A DNA stretch of 37,659 bases from an uncultured Agitococcus sp. (GTDB lineage Bacteria > Pseudomonadota > Gammaproteobacteria > Pseudomonadales > Moraxellaceae). Below the pieces are notes generated by a model that was not told where the DNA came from, searched no databases, and worked only from the letters and a program-made list of their open reading frames with translations. Below are positions 23,315-31,713 of the stretch, piece by piece. How positions within the stretch are numbered: position 1 is the first letter of the stretch; every line of letters begins with the position of its first letter. The stretch lies in NCBI RefSeq assembly GCF_937920075.1, contig NZ_CALETI010000395.1, positions 1-37,659 on the forward strand, read 5' to 3'. A program made the translations under genes and the position numbers.

Positions 23315-24325
23315 TTAACTAGCAAAAATTTGCGCGACTGCTTCTGAGTTATAGAACTCATTTAATTGTGCGTCAATACGCTCTGCAATAAAACCTGTAG
23401 CAAGCATATCAGCTACAACAGATTGGGCAAAGACTAAAATATCTTGCACCAAACTTTCACGGCTAATATTGAGGCTCGCTAATAAGCTGACACCATCTTG
23501 CTGAGCAAAATCATTATACCAAGCCGCAATTAATTCATTGAGCATTTCTTTGGCATAGCTAGTATGACGTGCATGATTCCATAACATCACACCTGTTTCA
23601 ACACCAAACTCAATATCTTGCGGTTTAAGATATTGTTTCACTGTTGATAAAGACAACCCTTTGATTTTATGCCAAAGTTGGTCGGCAACATGATGAATTT
23701 GTTTGGCGTCTAAAGTCTTGATTAATATCTTTTCGCTAATATCAACGATTTTTTGGGTGTTTTTATGTAGGTAGCTTTTTAACGCAGATTCAATCGCGGC
23801 ATTACCGCCTGTGCTTTCCATTAAACCTTTACCCATTTTCATTAATGAAGAAACACCCGGTACTTTTTTGGCTAAAGGATTTTCGTTAACTAAATAGTCA
23901 CTTAAAGCTTGATAAACAATATCAGATAACAATTTGGCATAAACAGGATTGCCAACAATGGTATGAATAATATCAGCACGTAATTTTTCGTGACTGGCAA
24001 TTTTATCAACAATGGCTAAATAATCTTTATGCTCAATGAGTTGATGAATATAGGTTTTGTCATTAATAGGGCTGTTAATTGCGGCTTTTACCAAATGCAA
24101 AATTTGTGCTTGTAACTCGGGAGTTGGTGCTTGTTCTAAAACATATTGTTGGGCAACTCGTTGAATATCCTCTAGTTTAACCAAAGCATTAATTGAACGA
24201 GTTTGTGACCAATCCAAATAGGCATTAATTTCACGGCTAAGCGTGATATTAAGATTTTCGCCAGATAATTGGTTTAACAAATGAGCGCGATGAGCAGCTA
24301 ATAATGCGCTAGCAGTAGGGTGCAT
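23315..24325 (-). CDS. Conserved-looking hypothetical protein, mostly helical
   Basis: 336 residues. I recognise no domain. The composition and spacing of Leu, Ala and Ile point to an almost all-helical soluble protein without signal peptide or membrane helix. A Gly-rich patch (SSLMKMGKGLMESTGGNAA, about 162-180) breaks the helices in the middle. It starts 11 bp after the exported lipase-like gene and is surely cotranscribed with it, so a link to lipid or ester turnover is possible but unproven. A strong hairpin follows its stop codon. Confidence 0.85.
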   Translation of the reverse strand: MHPTASALLAAHRAHLLNQLSGENLNITLSREINAYLDWSQTRSINALVKLEDIQRVAQQYVLEQAPTPELQAQILHLVKAAINSPINDKTYIHQLIEHKDYLAIVDKIASHEKLRADIIHTIVGNPVYAKLLSDIVYQALSDYLVNENPLAKKVPGVSSLMKMGKGLMESTGGNAAIESALKSYLHKNTQKIVDISEKILIKTLDAKQIHHVADQLWHKIKGLSLSTVKQYLKPQDIEFGVETGVMLWNHARHTSYAKEMLNELIAAWYNDFAQQDGVSLLASLNISRESLVQDILVFAQSVVADMLATGFIAERIDAQLNEFYNSEAVAQIFAS

Positions 24326-24336
24326 AGATATTATCC

Positions 24337-25341
24337 TTATTTGGTAGTCGTAGGAGCTGGAGCAAATTTATTAGGTTTAGCTTGTGCTTTGGCTAAGAAT
24401 TTTAAATAAGCTTCACTGACAGGATAGTCAGCTTCTAAAATGGGTGTATGACCCACATCTTTCAAGATTAAATATTCACCCTCTTTCAAATTTTGCTTAA
24501 TTTCTTCAACGGCTTCAACACCAATAACGGCATCTTTTTCTCCCCAAACTACCAAAACGGGAGCTTCAAGCGTTTTTAGACCTGTGTGGAAAGTGTCAGG
24601 CGTGTACCATTTCATTTGTTCAGTTAAACCTGCCATGAGCTTTTCTTGCTCGGGCAAATGGCGCATATGAATTTTTTCATAACCTTCCATGATTTCTTTA
24701 GGAACAAAGGGAGGGGAGTAAGTGGCAATTTGGGTGACCAGTTTTTCAAAGTCACCTTCTTTACGCGCTAACAATTTGGTTAATTCTTGAGGTTTGGTAA
24801 TTAAAGAGTTGCCAGCATTTTGATACACGCCTGCGGTATCAACTAACATCACACTGCGAACTTCTAAGAAGTATAAAGCGGAATATAAAACAGCAATACC
24901 ACCGCCTAAAGAGTGACCTGCAACGTGTAAGTCTTTTTGAATACCAAGAGTAGTGACAAATTTACGTACAGCTTCGGCTAAATTAGCCAAAGTATATTCA
25001 AATGTAGCAGGGGCAATAGTATCGCCATGACCGGGTAAATCAACCGCAATCACATGATATTGTTTGGTTAATTGCCGAGCAACACGATTCCAGTTGTCTC
25101 GTGAGCCAGAAAAGCCATGTACTAACAGCACAGTAGGTGCAGTTTTGGCACCACCTTCACTATAGCTAAAGCTAAAGTCTTCTACTTTAAGGGTTTTGCT
25201 TTCTAAGCCTGCCCATTTGCGCTCTTGTTGAAGAATAGATTGAGTTAGCGCAACAGGGTCAGTGACTAAGGCTGGTGCTGCAAAAGTGCTTGCTTGATAG
25301 CTAATCGCTAATAGCGAGGCAAGTATGAGTTTTTTTAGCAT
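24337..25341 (-). CDS. Exported alpha/beta hydrolase, lipase/esterase-like
   Basis: 334 residues with a signal peptide ending at about residue 21 (QASTFA/AP). The oxyanion motif HGFSGSRDNW is at 75-84, the nucleophile Ser144 lies in GHSLGG (142-147), the acid is probably the Asp in VVWGEKDAVIG, and the histidine is in DVGHTPILE. It resembles secreted monoacylglycerol or Moraxella-type lipases. It would act in the periplasm or outside the cell. First gene of a two-gene operon with the unknown helical protein. Substrate is not determined by sequence. Confidence 0.9.
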   Translation of the reverse strand: MLKKLILASLLAISYQASTFAAPALVTDPVALTQSILQQERKWAGLESKTLKVEDFSFSYSEGGAKTAPTVLLVHGFSGSRDNWNRVARQLTKQYHVIAVDLPGHGDTIAPATFEYTLANLAEAVRKFVTTLGIQKDLHVAGHSLGGGIAVLYSALYFLEVRSVMLVDTAGVYQNAGNSLITKPQELTKLLARKEGDFEKLVTQIATYSPPFVPKEIMEGYEKIHMRHLPEQEKLMAGLTEQMKWYTPDTFHTGLKTLEAPVLVVWGEKDAVIGVEAVEEIKQNLKEGEYLILKDVGHTPILEADYPVSEAYLKFLAKAQAKPNKFAPAPTTTK

Positions 25342-25451
25342 ATTATTATATCTCGTAAAAATTAGATTGAGGCGGTACTATAACGATTGAGTATAAACAC
25401 AGACTATTCTGTACAACATTGACAGTTGTCATTTATTAACGGAAATTTGAG

Positions 25452-27473
25452 TCATACAGTAGAATCAGATGGTTGCATGATAATAAGACGTAATAGCTGA
25501 ATAAGAGACTCTAAACGGACTGGCTTGCTTAAAAAATAATCCATGCCAGATTGTTTGGCTTGCTGTTGTTGCTCAATAAAAGAATGAGCGGTTGAGGCAA
25601 TAATTTTGAGAGAGTCTTGAGCAAAATGGCTTTGACGAATGATTTGTGTGGTCATAAAACCATCTCGATCAGGCAGTTCACAATCCATAAAAATGACATC
25701 ATATTGCCCGTGTGCGTCATTAAATTGTTGTACAGCATCTTGGCTATTGGCACAAATATCAGATTTAATATTTAAAAAGTCTAATAATCCTGAAAGTACC
25801 ATTTGATTGATGGCATTATCTTCAACGATTAAAACTTTTAGATGTTCTGCATGTAGAGGAAGATGATCTTGATCTGTGGGCTGTTGTTCGTGACTAAGAT
25901 ATAATGGCAATTCAACCCGAAAACTTGTGCCAGAACCTAAACGGCTATTAACAATAATATGGCCAGACATTAACTCAACCAGATGTTTACAAATGGCTAA
26001 GCCTAAGCCTGTCCCTTGTTTTCGTTGGGCATTTTTTCCCTGACTAAACGGCTGAAATAAATTTTCTAGCGTTTCAGGACTCATGCCTTCGCCAGTGTCA
26101 ATCACTTCAAAAAACCAATAATGTTCATCTATTAGGTTAGCTCGAATAAGAATGGCACCTTTGGATGTAAATTTAATCGCGTTACTTAAAAGATTGAGCA
26201 AAATTTGTTGTAAACGTGAGCCGTCAATTAACAGAAATTTAGGTAATTGAGGATTAATTTCAATATGAATGGCCGTGTGTGGTGACACACTATGCTGTAG
26301 TAAGGTTGTTGCTTGCTGAAATAGATTTTCGATATGTGTTGAGGATTCATATAAGCTAAATTTGCCTGCTTCTAATTTGGCAAAATCTAGTAAATCATTG
26401 ATAATTCTTAATAATAATTGCCCAGACTCTTCGATGATAGATAAATAATGTTGTTGTTTTTGATTGATAGAGGTTAGTTGTAATAGTTCAATCATGCCTA
26501 AAATGCCGTTCATAGGCGTTCTGATTTCATGGCTAATACTGGCAAAAAATTGACTTTTTGCGGTATTACGAGCCTCCGCAGCCAACATTAAACGTTGTGT
26601 TTGTAAATGTTGTTGATTTGCTAGAGCTTGAGCAAGTTGATCGCCTAACTGACCTACAAATGACACGTCATCATCGTTCCAGTAGCGAACTTGTTTGTGT
26701 TCGCAGCATAAGACGCCAACAACTTTGCCAGAAACACGAATGGCGGCATCTAATAAGGCATAAATACCTGTTTGAGGTAAATAAACCGAACTAAATTCAT
26801 TGGTTCGTGGATCAAGATAAGCGTTTCCTGCATCTATCGCACGTCCAGAAATAAGTGCGGCAAAATAGCGTGGATAATCCTTAGCATATAAAACCACATC
26901 TTGATAATAACGTGCTTCTATTCGATTATATTGGCGTACTAAACGCAGTTGTTGCTGATCCTCACTCAATAACCACACACCCACAACATCCGTGCTAAGA
27001 GTTTCAGCAGCCATTTGACAAATAATTTCGCTATAACAGTCAAAATTTCCTAGTGCAAGTTGAGAGTCTAAAGCAGCCGCAACAATGGTTTGTTGCATCA
27101 ATTGTTTTTGTTGTCGAGTTTTTGTGCGTGAAGTAATGTCATTGATAAAACCAGAAATAAATATTTCACCATTATCTTCAATAACTTGACCTTGTTCGTG
27201 GACATATTTAATTTGTTGTTGCTGATCAATAATACGATATTCAAGATCATAAGCTTTTTGACTTTTAATGTGTGTTTGCCGTTGATAGTCTATTTCTAAT
27301 AAATCATCAGGATGAATAATTGTATTGAGATCAATCAGTGGTGTGTTGTCTGTGAGGGCAAATAAGGTACTAGCACCTAAACTATATTCTAGTAGATGGT
27401 ATGGTGGATGGGGATAAGCCAAATAAGCCATCCCCACCAATAAATTGGCAAGAGTAGGGCGTTGCCTAGACAT
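25452..27473 (-). CDS. Cytoplasmic hybrid histidine kinase (PAS-GAF-HisKA-HATPase-REC)
   Basis: 673 residues without membrane helices. A PAS-like domain (about 25-118, with IIHPDDL and the closing ISGFINDITSR) is followed by a GAF domain (about 135-290, TDVVGVWLLSEDQQ, VVGVLCCEHK). HisKA has His315 in FASISHEIRTPMNG. The ATPase domain has Asn431 (NAIKFT) and DTGEGM, and the receiver has Asp597 in FMDCELPDRDG. No Hpt domain. It is the third hybrid kinase in this window; the kinase modules of all three are similar, so they may share a phosphorelay partner. The signal sensed is unknown. Confidence 0.92.
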   Translation of the reverse strand: MSRQRPTLANLLVGMAYLAYPHPPYHLLEYSLGASTLFALTDNTPLIDLNTIIHPDDLLEIDYQRQTHIKSQKAYDLEYRIIDQQQQIKYVHEQGQVIEDNGEIFISGFINDITSRTKTRQQKQLMQQTIVAAALDSQLALGNFDCYSEIICQMAAETLSTDVVGVWLLSEDQQQLRLVRQYNRIEARYYQDVVLYAKDYPRYFAALISGRAIDAGNAYLDPRTNEFSSVYLPQTGIYALLDAAIRVSGKVVGVLCCEHKQVRYWNDDDVSFVGQLGDQLAQALANQQHLQTQRLMLAAEARNTAKSQFFASISHEIRTPMNGILGMIELLQLTSINQKQQHYLSIIEESGQLLLRIINDLLDFAKLEAGKFSLYESSTHIENLFQQATTLLQHSVSPHTAIHIEINPQLPKFLLIDGSRLQQILLNLLSNAIKFTSKGAILIRANLIDEHYWFFEVIDTGEGMSPETLENLFQPFSQGKNAQRKQGTGLGLAICKHLVELMSGHIIVNSRLGSGTSFRVELPLYLSHEQQPTDQDHLPLHAEHLKVLIVEDNAINQMVLSGLLDFLNIKSDICANSQDAVQQFNDAHGQYDVIFMDCELPDRDGFMTTQIIRQSHFAQDSLKIIASTAHSFIEQQQQAKQSGMDYFLSKPVRLESLIQLLRLIIMQPSDSTV

Positions 27474-27503
27474 ATCCTTATTACTCGTGCAAATAAATAG
27501 TTG

Positions 27504-27553
27504 TAGGGGCTATTGATATTTTGCAAACAGAATCAAAATTTCAATAGCCCCTA
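27504..27553. terminator. Long hairpin between the outer-membrane protein and PAS-GAF kinase genes
   Basis: TAGGGGCTATTGA (27504-27516) and TCAATAGCCCCTA (27541-27553) are perfect 13-bp arms. After one T-T mismatch the pairing goes on with ATTTTG/CAAAAT (27518-27523, 27534-27539). It lies 23 bp after the stop of the minus-strand barrel gene. There is no T-tract on the minus strand. It could limit read-through into the kinase gene. It shares TTGTAGGGGC with the hairpin at 10227-10251. Confidence 0.5.
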
Positions 27554-27576
27554 TTATCATAAAGCGAAAAAGTCAC

Positions 27577-28263
27577 CTAAAAACGATAACCAATACTCAA
27601 ACCGATGACAGGGTATAATTCACTATAATCGGCATCGTTGATTTCTTTTTGCAGGGCTTGTTCTTCGTTAGCAACTTCTTTTTGAAAAATGGGATTACTG
27701 GTATTCATAATAATGCCAGTATTGGTGTTTCTAAAACTACCTGTGACATTTAAATCTGCTGTAGGTTTATCTTGAAATAGCACACCAATATCGAATTTGG
27801 CATAAATACGGCCACCTTGCATGGCGTTACCCCAACCAATACCCGCATAAGGCGCACCAGAACCAAAGTCAATACCAGCATTAATTTGGCCATCAGGAAA
27901 GCTCTGATAAGATTGACCATCAATATCGCAGCTTTGTGGGCAAGTGGCTTTTAAATCAATATTATTATCATGAGCCAAATAGCCTGCACTCAAATAAAAA
28001 CTACCACCAAAAGGATGAATATCGGTAATTAAACCATAACTACTAAAGTCAACAGTTCCTTTATAGTTTGTGCCGCTTTCTTCAAAGTCTTCATCAACTG
28101 AGGCTGCGCTAGCTGTTAAACGTAAATTTATATATTTATTTATGCCAAAAGTGCCTTGTACGCCAACACCTAAGGTACTCAAACCTACACCTACAGCAAC
28201 GTCAGCCTGAGCTTGTTGGTAACATAAGATACTTAATAATACGACAGATAATTTCTTAAACAT
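27577..28263 (-). CDS. Small outer-membrane beta-barrel protein
   Basis: 228 residues from the ATG at 28263, which has an AAGGAG site; the longer frame to 28326 has no signal sequence. The signal peptide is MFKKLSVVLLSILCYQQAQA. The mature part alternates hydrophobic and polar residues in strands (VAVGVGLSTLGVGVQGTFG, INLRLTASAAS), and the last residues GLSIGYRF end in Phe, the usual barrel-assembly signal. Two cysteines (CPQSC) lie in a predicted loop. I do not recognise a named family. It is divergent from the GspE-like ATPase gene with an 81-bp gap. Confidence 0.85.
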   Translation of the reverse strand: MFKKLSVVLLSILCYQQAQADVAVGVGLSTLGVGVQGTFGINKYINLRLTASAASVDEDFEESGTNYKGTVDFSSYGLITDIHPFGGSFYLSAGYLAHDNNIDLKATCPQSCDIDGQSYQSFPDGQINAGIDFGSGAPYAGIGWGNAMQGGRIYAKFDIGVLFQDKPTADLNVTGSFRNTNTGIIMNTSNPIFQKEVANEEQALQKEINDADYSELYPVIGLSIGYRF

Positions 28264-28344
28264 GTTAAACACTCCTTGAAATAAGAGGGGGCATCCCTTT
28301 ATATTTAATTTTGATACGACAAACAATACTTAGTGAAAATAATT

Positions 28345-30120
28345 ATGAAAAAGACAAATTTTTCTTTTCGGATAGATACCCGCTGGTGTTTGGATGAATT
28401 ATTAAAAGATGGTTATATAAATCAGCGAGATGCTAATTTAGTCGCAACCACACCACGTCCTCGTGATAAGTTACATTGGCATCCTTTAGAAGTGATAGCA
28501 CAATTTGATTTTGTTAACCTAAAAAAGCCAAGCCATAAATTAAACTTAGATACCTTATCGGCATGGTTGGCTGATAAAGCAGAACAGCCTCTATTTCATA
28601 TTGATCCTTTAAAAATTAATGCAGGAACAGTGACAGCCATTATGTCTTATGCTTTTGCTGAGCGGCATGGTATTTTGGCGGTACAGGTTGATAAAGAGTT
28701 TGTTACGATTGCCAGCGCACAGCCATTTCATAATGAATGGGAAGAAAATTTACAACATACCTTAAAAAATAAACAAATTAAAAGAGTGGTAGTTAACCCT
28801 GCTCACTTACATCGTTTTTCTATTGAGTTTTATAAATTAGCTAAAGCAATTGAGGGTGCAAATAATAGCGATGCTGTTGCCAGTAATACCAATAAAATTG
28901 GCAATTTTGAGCAATTATTGGAGTTAGGCAATACCACCAATCCCGATGCCAACGACCAGCATATTGTGAGTATTGTAGATTGGCTGTTGCAATATGCCTT
29001 TGATCAACGGGCGAGTGATATTCATTTAGAACCAAGACGCGACACAGGTAATGTGCGTTTTCGGATTGATGGCGTATTGCATAATATTTATGAGTTTCCA
29101 GCGTTAATTATGAACGCAGTGATTTCACGAATTAAAATTTTAGGCCGAATGAATGTTGCTGAAAAACGAAAACCGCAAGATGGTCGTTTAAAAACCCGTA
29201 GTCCCAAAGGTCAAGAAATTGAATTACGTTTATCCACCTTGCCAACGGCATTTGGTGAAAAAATGGTGATGCGTATTTTTGACCCTGATGTTTTGGTTCG
29301 TGGTTTTAAAGAGCTAGGTTTAGTGGGTGATGACTACGATAAATGGCAAAAAATGGTGCAAGAGCCAAATGGCATTATCTTAGTCACAGGGCCAACAGGT
29401 TCAGGAAAAACAACCACGCTATATTCTACGCTTAAACAATTGGCAACGGATGAGGTCAATGTCTGTACGGTAGAAGACCCTATAGAAATGGTTGAGGCAA
29501 GTTTTAATCAAATGCAGGTACATCATGGTATTGATTTAGGCTTTGCCGAAGGCATTCGAGCCTTAATGCGTCAAGACCCCGATATTATTATGGTCGGTGA
29601 GGTGCGTGATTACGATACGGCAGATATGGCTATTCAAGCTGCATTAACAGGTCACTTGGTATTATCAACCTTACACACTAATGATGCCCCTTCTTCAATT
29701 ATTCGATTAATAGATTTGGGTGTTCCTGCTTTCTTAATTACCTCAACAGTCATAGGAATTATGGCACAACGTTTAGTGAGAACCTTGTGTCCACATTGTA
29801 AGCAGCCTGTATCTTGTGATGAACAAGCATGGATAGATTTAACGCAACCTTGGATGGTTAATATGCCTGAGACTATCTACGCGCCTAAAGGTTGTTTGGA
29901 GTGTCGTGATACAGGCTATTTGGGACGAGTCGGTTTATATGAAATTATGCTATTAAATAATGATGTTAAACGACTTATTAACGAAAACGCACCGTTAGCT
30001 GAAATCAAAAAACAAGTTTATAAAGAAGGTTTATTACCATTACGTTTATCAGGCGCACAAAAAGTTGCTAAAGGTCTAACGACTATCGAAGAAGTATTGA
30101 GAGTAGCGCCTTTGTCTTGA
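28345..30120 (+). CDS. Orphan type II secretion / type IV pilus assembly ATPase (GspE/PilB family)
   Basis: 591 residues from the ATG at 28345; a GTG at 28333 in the same frame is possible, and neither has a good ribosome-binding site. The N-terminal part (to about 215) is divergent, with a MshEN/T2SSE-N-like fold suggested by its length and position. The ATPase core has Walker A GPTGSGKTTTLYS, the Asp box, Walker B LMRQDPDIIMVGEVRD and the His box LSTLHTNDAPS. A zinc-binding pair CPHC...CLEC is present, as in extension-type ATPases and not in the retraction type PilT. No pilC, pilD or gsp genes are nearby, so its machine lies elsewhere. Confidence 0.92.
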   Translation: MKKTNFSFRIDTRWCLDELLKDGYINQRDANLVATTPRPRDKLHWHPLEVIAQFDFVNLKKPSHKLNLDTLSAWLADKAEQPLFHIDPLKINAGTVTAIMSYAFAERHGILAVQVDKEFVTIASAQPFHNEWEENLQHTLKNKQIKRVVVNPAHLHRFSIEFYKLAKAIEGANNSDAVASNTNKIGNFEQLLELGNTTNPDANDQHIVSIVDWLLQYAFDQRASDIHLEPRRDTGNVRFRIDGVLHNIYEFPALIMNAVISRIKILGRMNVAEKRKPQDGRLKTRSPKGQEIELRLSTLPTAFGEKMVMRIFDPDVLVRGFKELGLVGDDYDKWQKMVQEPNGIILVTGPTGSGKTTTLYSTLKQLATDEVNVCTVEDPIEMVEASFNQMQVHHGIDLGFAEGIRALMRQDPDIIMVGEVRDYDTADMAIQAALTGHLVLSTLHTNDAPSSIIRLIDLGVPAFLITSTVIGIMAQRLVRTLCPHCKQPVSCDEQAWIDLTQPWMVNMPETIYAPKGCLECRDTGYLGRVGLYEIMLLNNDVKRLINENAPLAEIKKQVYKEGLLPLRLSGAQKVAKGLTTIEEVLRVAPLS

Positions 30121-30188
30121 TGATTTAATTATTAATGACTGTTGTTCAGTATTAGGCTACATAAAATGTGATAAACAATACTTTTTTT

Positions 30189-30228
30189 AATGTTAAAAGC
30201 CCATATAATAAATATGGGTTTTAACATT
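30189..30228. terminator. Long hairpin after the GspE-like gene
   Basis: AATGTTAAAAgCCCATAT (30189-30206) pairs with ATATGGGTTTTAACATT (30212-30228), 17 bp with a single bulged G and an AATAA loop. It lies 68 bp after the stop codon. A T-run precedes it (30182-30188) instead of following, so it would be a better terminator for... neither strand: it is best called a stable palindrome. Confidence 0.45.
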
Positions 30229-30249
30229 AACGTGTAGGACGTATGCAAA

Positions 30250-30264
30250 ACGCGATTATCGCGT
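30250..30264. promoter_or_regulatory. Perfect palindrome upstream of the hemerythrin gene
   Basis: ACGCGATtATCGCGT is a perfect 7-bp inverted repeat around one central base, about 104 bp before the hemerythrin ATG. Its G+C-rich content in an AT-rich spacer makes chance less likely. It is a candidate operator; the regulator is unknown. Confidence 0.4.
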
Positions 30265-30367
30265 CAAGTCAACTGTATGATGGCATATTTCTTAACAAAG
30301 AATGGAATCGTAATAGCCATAAATAACATGCAGTTATCAGCATATCCTATGAGTGGAGTATCTTTAT

Positions 30368-30862
30368 ATGACAACTGCAACACCTGACTTGTTTCATTGG
30401 TCAGATGACTTTAACGTAGATATACAGGAAGTAGATGAACAGCATAAGGTGTTAGTGGATTTGTTAAATCAATTACATCACGCTATTGTTGAGCGTCGTG
30501 GTAAAGCCGCCTCACAAGAAATCTTAAATCAATTAGCAGACTACACCCGCACCCATTTTTTATTAGAAGAAAGTTTAATGCGTGTCTTGCATTATCCTGG
30601 TTTAGAAATTCATAAACAACAACACGAAGATTTAATACAACAAATACATGAATTACAAAGAAAAATAGACGAAGAGGGTGCAACAGTTACCTTTGAGTTA
30701 TTACATTTTTTAAAAATGTGGTTAATTCAACACATTAACGAAAGCGATAAACGTTTTGGTGATTTTTTTGCAAAATCTTCCCATTTGCAACAATATGCAA
30801 CATGGAATAAAGAAGTTGAGCAAACCATGAAAAAGAAAAAATGGTGGTGGAAATTCTGGTAA
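30368..30862 (+). CDS. Bacteriohemerythrin with Lys/Trp-rich C-terminal tail
   Basis: 164 residues from the ATG at 30368 (a GAGTGGAG site is upstream; the ATG at 30353 adds five residues). All seven di-iron ligands are visible: His26 in DEQHKVL, His63 and Glu67 in HFLLEES, His82 and His86 in HKQQH, His122 and Asp127 in HINESD. It would bind oxygen reversibly, for storage, sensing or delivery to enzymes. The C-terminus MKKKKWWWKFW is unusual: strongly basic and aromatic, suited to binding the membrane surface. Apparently monocistronic. Confidence 0.95.
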   Translation: MTTATPDLFHWSDDFNVDIQEVDEQHKVLVDLLNQLHHAIVERRGKAASQEILNQLADYTRTHFLLEESLMRVLHYPGLEIHKQQHEDLIQQIHELQRKIDEEGATVTFELLHFLKMWLIQHINESDKRFGDFFAKSSHLQQYATWNKEVEQTMKKKKWWWKFW

Positions 30863-30878
30863 CTAGGGTCAACAGACC

Positions 30879-31367
30879 CTACTCTCCCCAAAAAGACTTT
30901 TGTGCATTAGGGGATGGGTAAACAACTGGTGCAGTGGGTAGTTGATTTAGCTTCTGCTCCAGTTGTTCAAGTTTTTGGCTTAATTGTTGTAATTCTTGTT
31001 GTTTATTTAACAGTTGAAGCATTTCTTGCTCATCAATATGAGCTTCTAGTTCTAAAAATAAGCGTTGTTGGCCATTGATTTCGGTACTAAATTGTTCTTG
31101 CAGAATATTTATTTTGACTAAGGCGGTGGCTGTTGCGGTAATTTTTTCCTCTAACTGATCGTTGATTAAGGTGCTTTGAGCCTGAATATAAGTGCCTGCT
31201 TCTTGGGCGGCTTGATTTTGTAGTTGTTGAATGAGTAAACGTTTAGCACTTAAACGACTGTCATTATCGCCTAATAAATAAGATTGTTGATAAGTCTTTT
31301 GCCAAGCAAACAAAGGCGTATGGTATAGGCAAATTAAAATCAGGACGAATCTACACCAAAATGGCAT
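30879..31367 (-). CDS. Exported protein with C-terminal coiled coil
   Basis: 162 residues. A signal peptide (MPFWCRFVLILICLYHTPLFA) precedes a domain with AKRLLIQQLQNQAAQEAGTYIQ-type sequence, which recalls the N-terminal domain of FlgT/LPP20-like envelope proteins (A..A...AG.Y......). From about 110 to 145 it is Gln/Leu/Glu-rich and predicted coiled coil (QQELQQLSQKLEQLEQKLNQL). The resemblance is weak and from memory. It starts 9 bp after the small gene at 31377, so the two form an operon. Function unknown. Confidence 0.75.
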   Translation of the reverse strand: MPFWCRFVLILICLYHTPLFAWQKTYQQSYLLGDNDSRLSAKRLLIQQLQNQAAQEAGTYIQAQSTLINDQLEEKITATATALVKINILQEQFSTEINGQQRLFLELEAHIDEQEMLQLLNKQQELQQLSQKLEQLEQKLNQLPTAPVVYPSPNAQKSFWGE

Positions 31368-31376
31368 GTGCGAACC

Positions 31377-31559
31377 TCAAGCTTTTCTCGAATTACTGAT
31401 TGTTGATTTAGATTGCTTTAATTGTGTTTGTTCTCTGCGTTGTCTTTCAATGAATTGTTGTTTGGCAAACTGTTGGGCATGCGCAGATGAGCCACACGCA
31501 GTGATGACAACATAAGCAATACTTATATATTTTGAAAGAAATCTAAGATAAACCAACAT
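31377..31559 (-). CDS. Small exported protein, possible lipoprotein
   Basis: 60 residues from the ATG at 31559; the frame can extend to 31595. The first part is a hydrophobic signal (LVYLRFLSKYISIAYVVIT) followed by ACGSS, a possible lipobox with Cys22. The rest is short, basic and Gln-rich (QQFAKQQFIERQRREQTQ), probably helical. No family recognised. It precedes the coiled-coil protein gene on the same strand, 9 bp apart, and could be its envelope partner. Confidence 0.55.
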   Translation of the reverse strand: MLVYLRFLSKYISIAYVVITACGSSAHAQQFAKQQFIERQRREQTQLKQSKSTISNSRKA

Positions 31560-31667
31560 AGTTCTGTCCATAGTATGATAGATGTTCATACACACTACAA
31601 AAGCTATGCCAATAATTAATGTATTTGATATTTATGGTTTTTTTATTTTTTAAAAAGGGTATAAAAG

Positions 31668-31698
31668 AAAAAGACCAACAAAAAATGTTGGTCTTTTT
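31668..31698 (-). terminator. Intrinsic terminator after argH-yggX
   Basis: AAAAAGACCAACA (31668-31680) and TGTTGGTCTTTTT (31686-31698) form a perfect 13-bp stem with an AAAAA loop. On the minus strand it ends in a T-rich tract, 15 bp after the yggX stop. The symmetric A/T flanks could also let it act on the plus strand. Confidence 0.85.
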
Positions 31699-31713
31699 AC
31701 AAGAAATGCTGTT

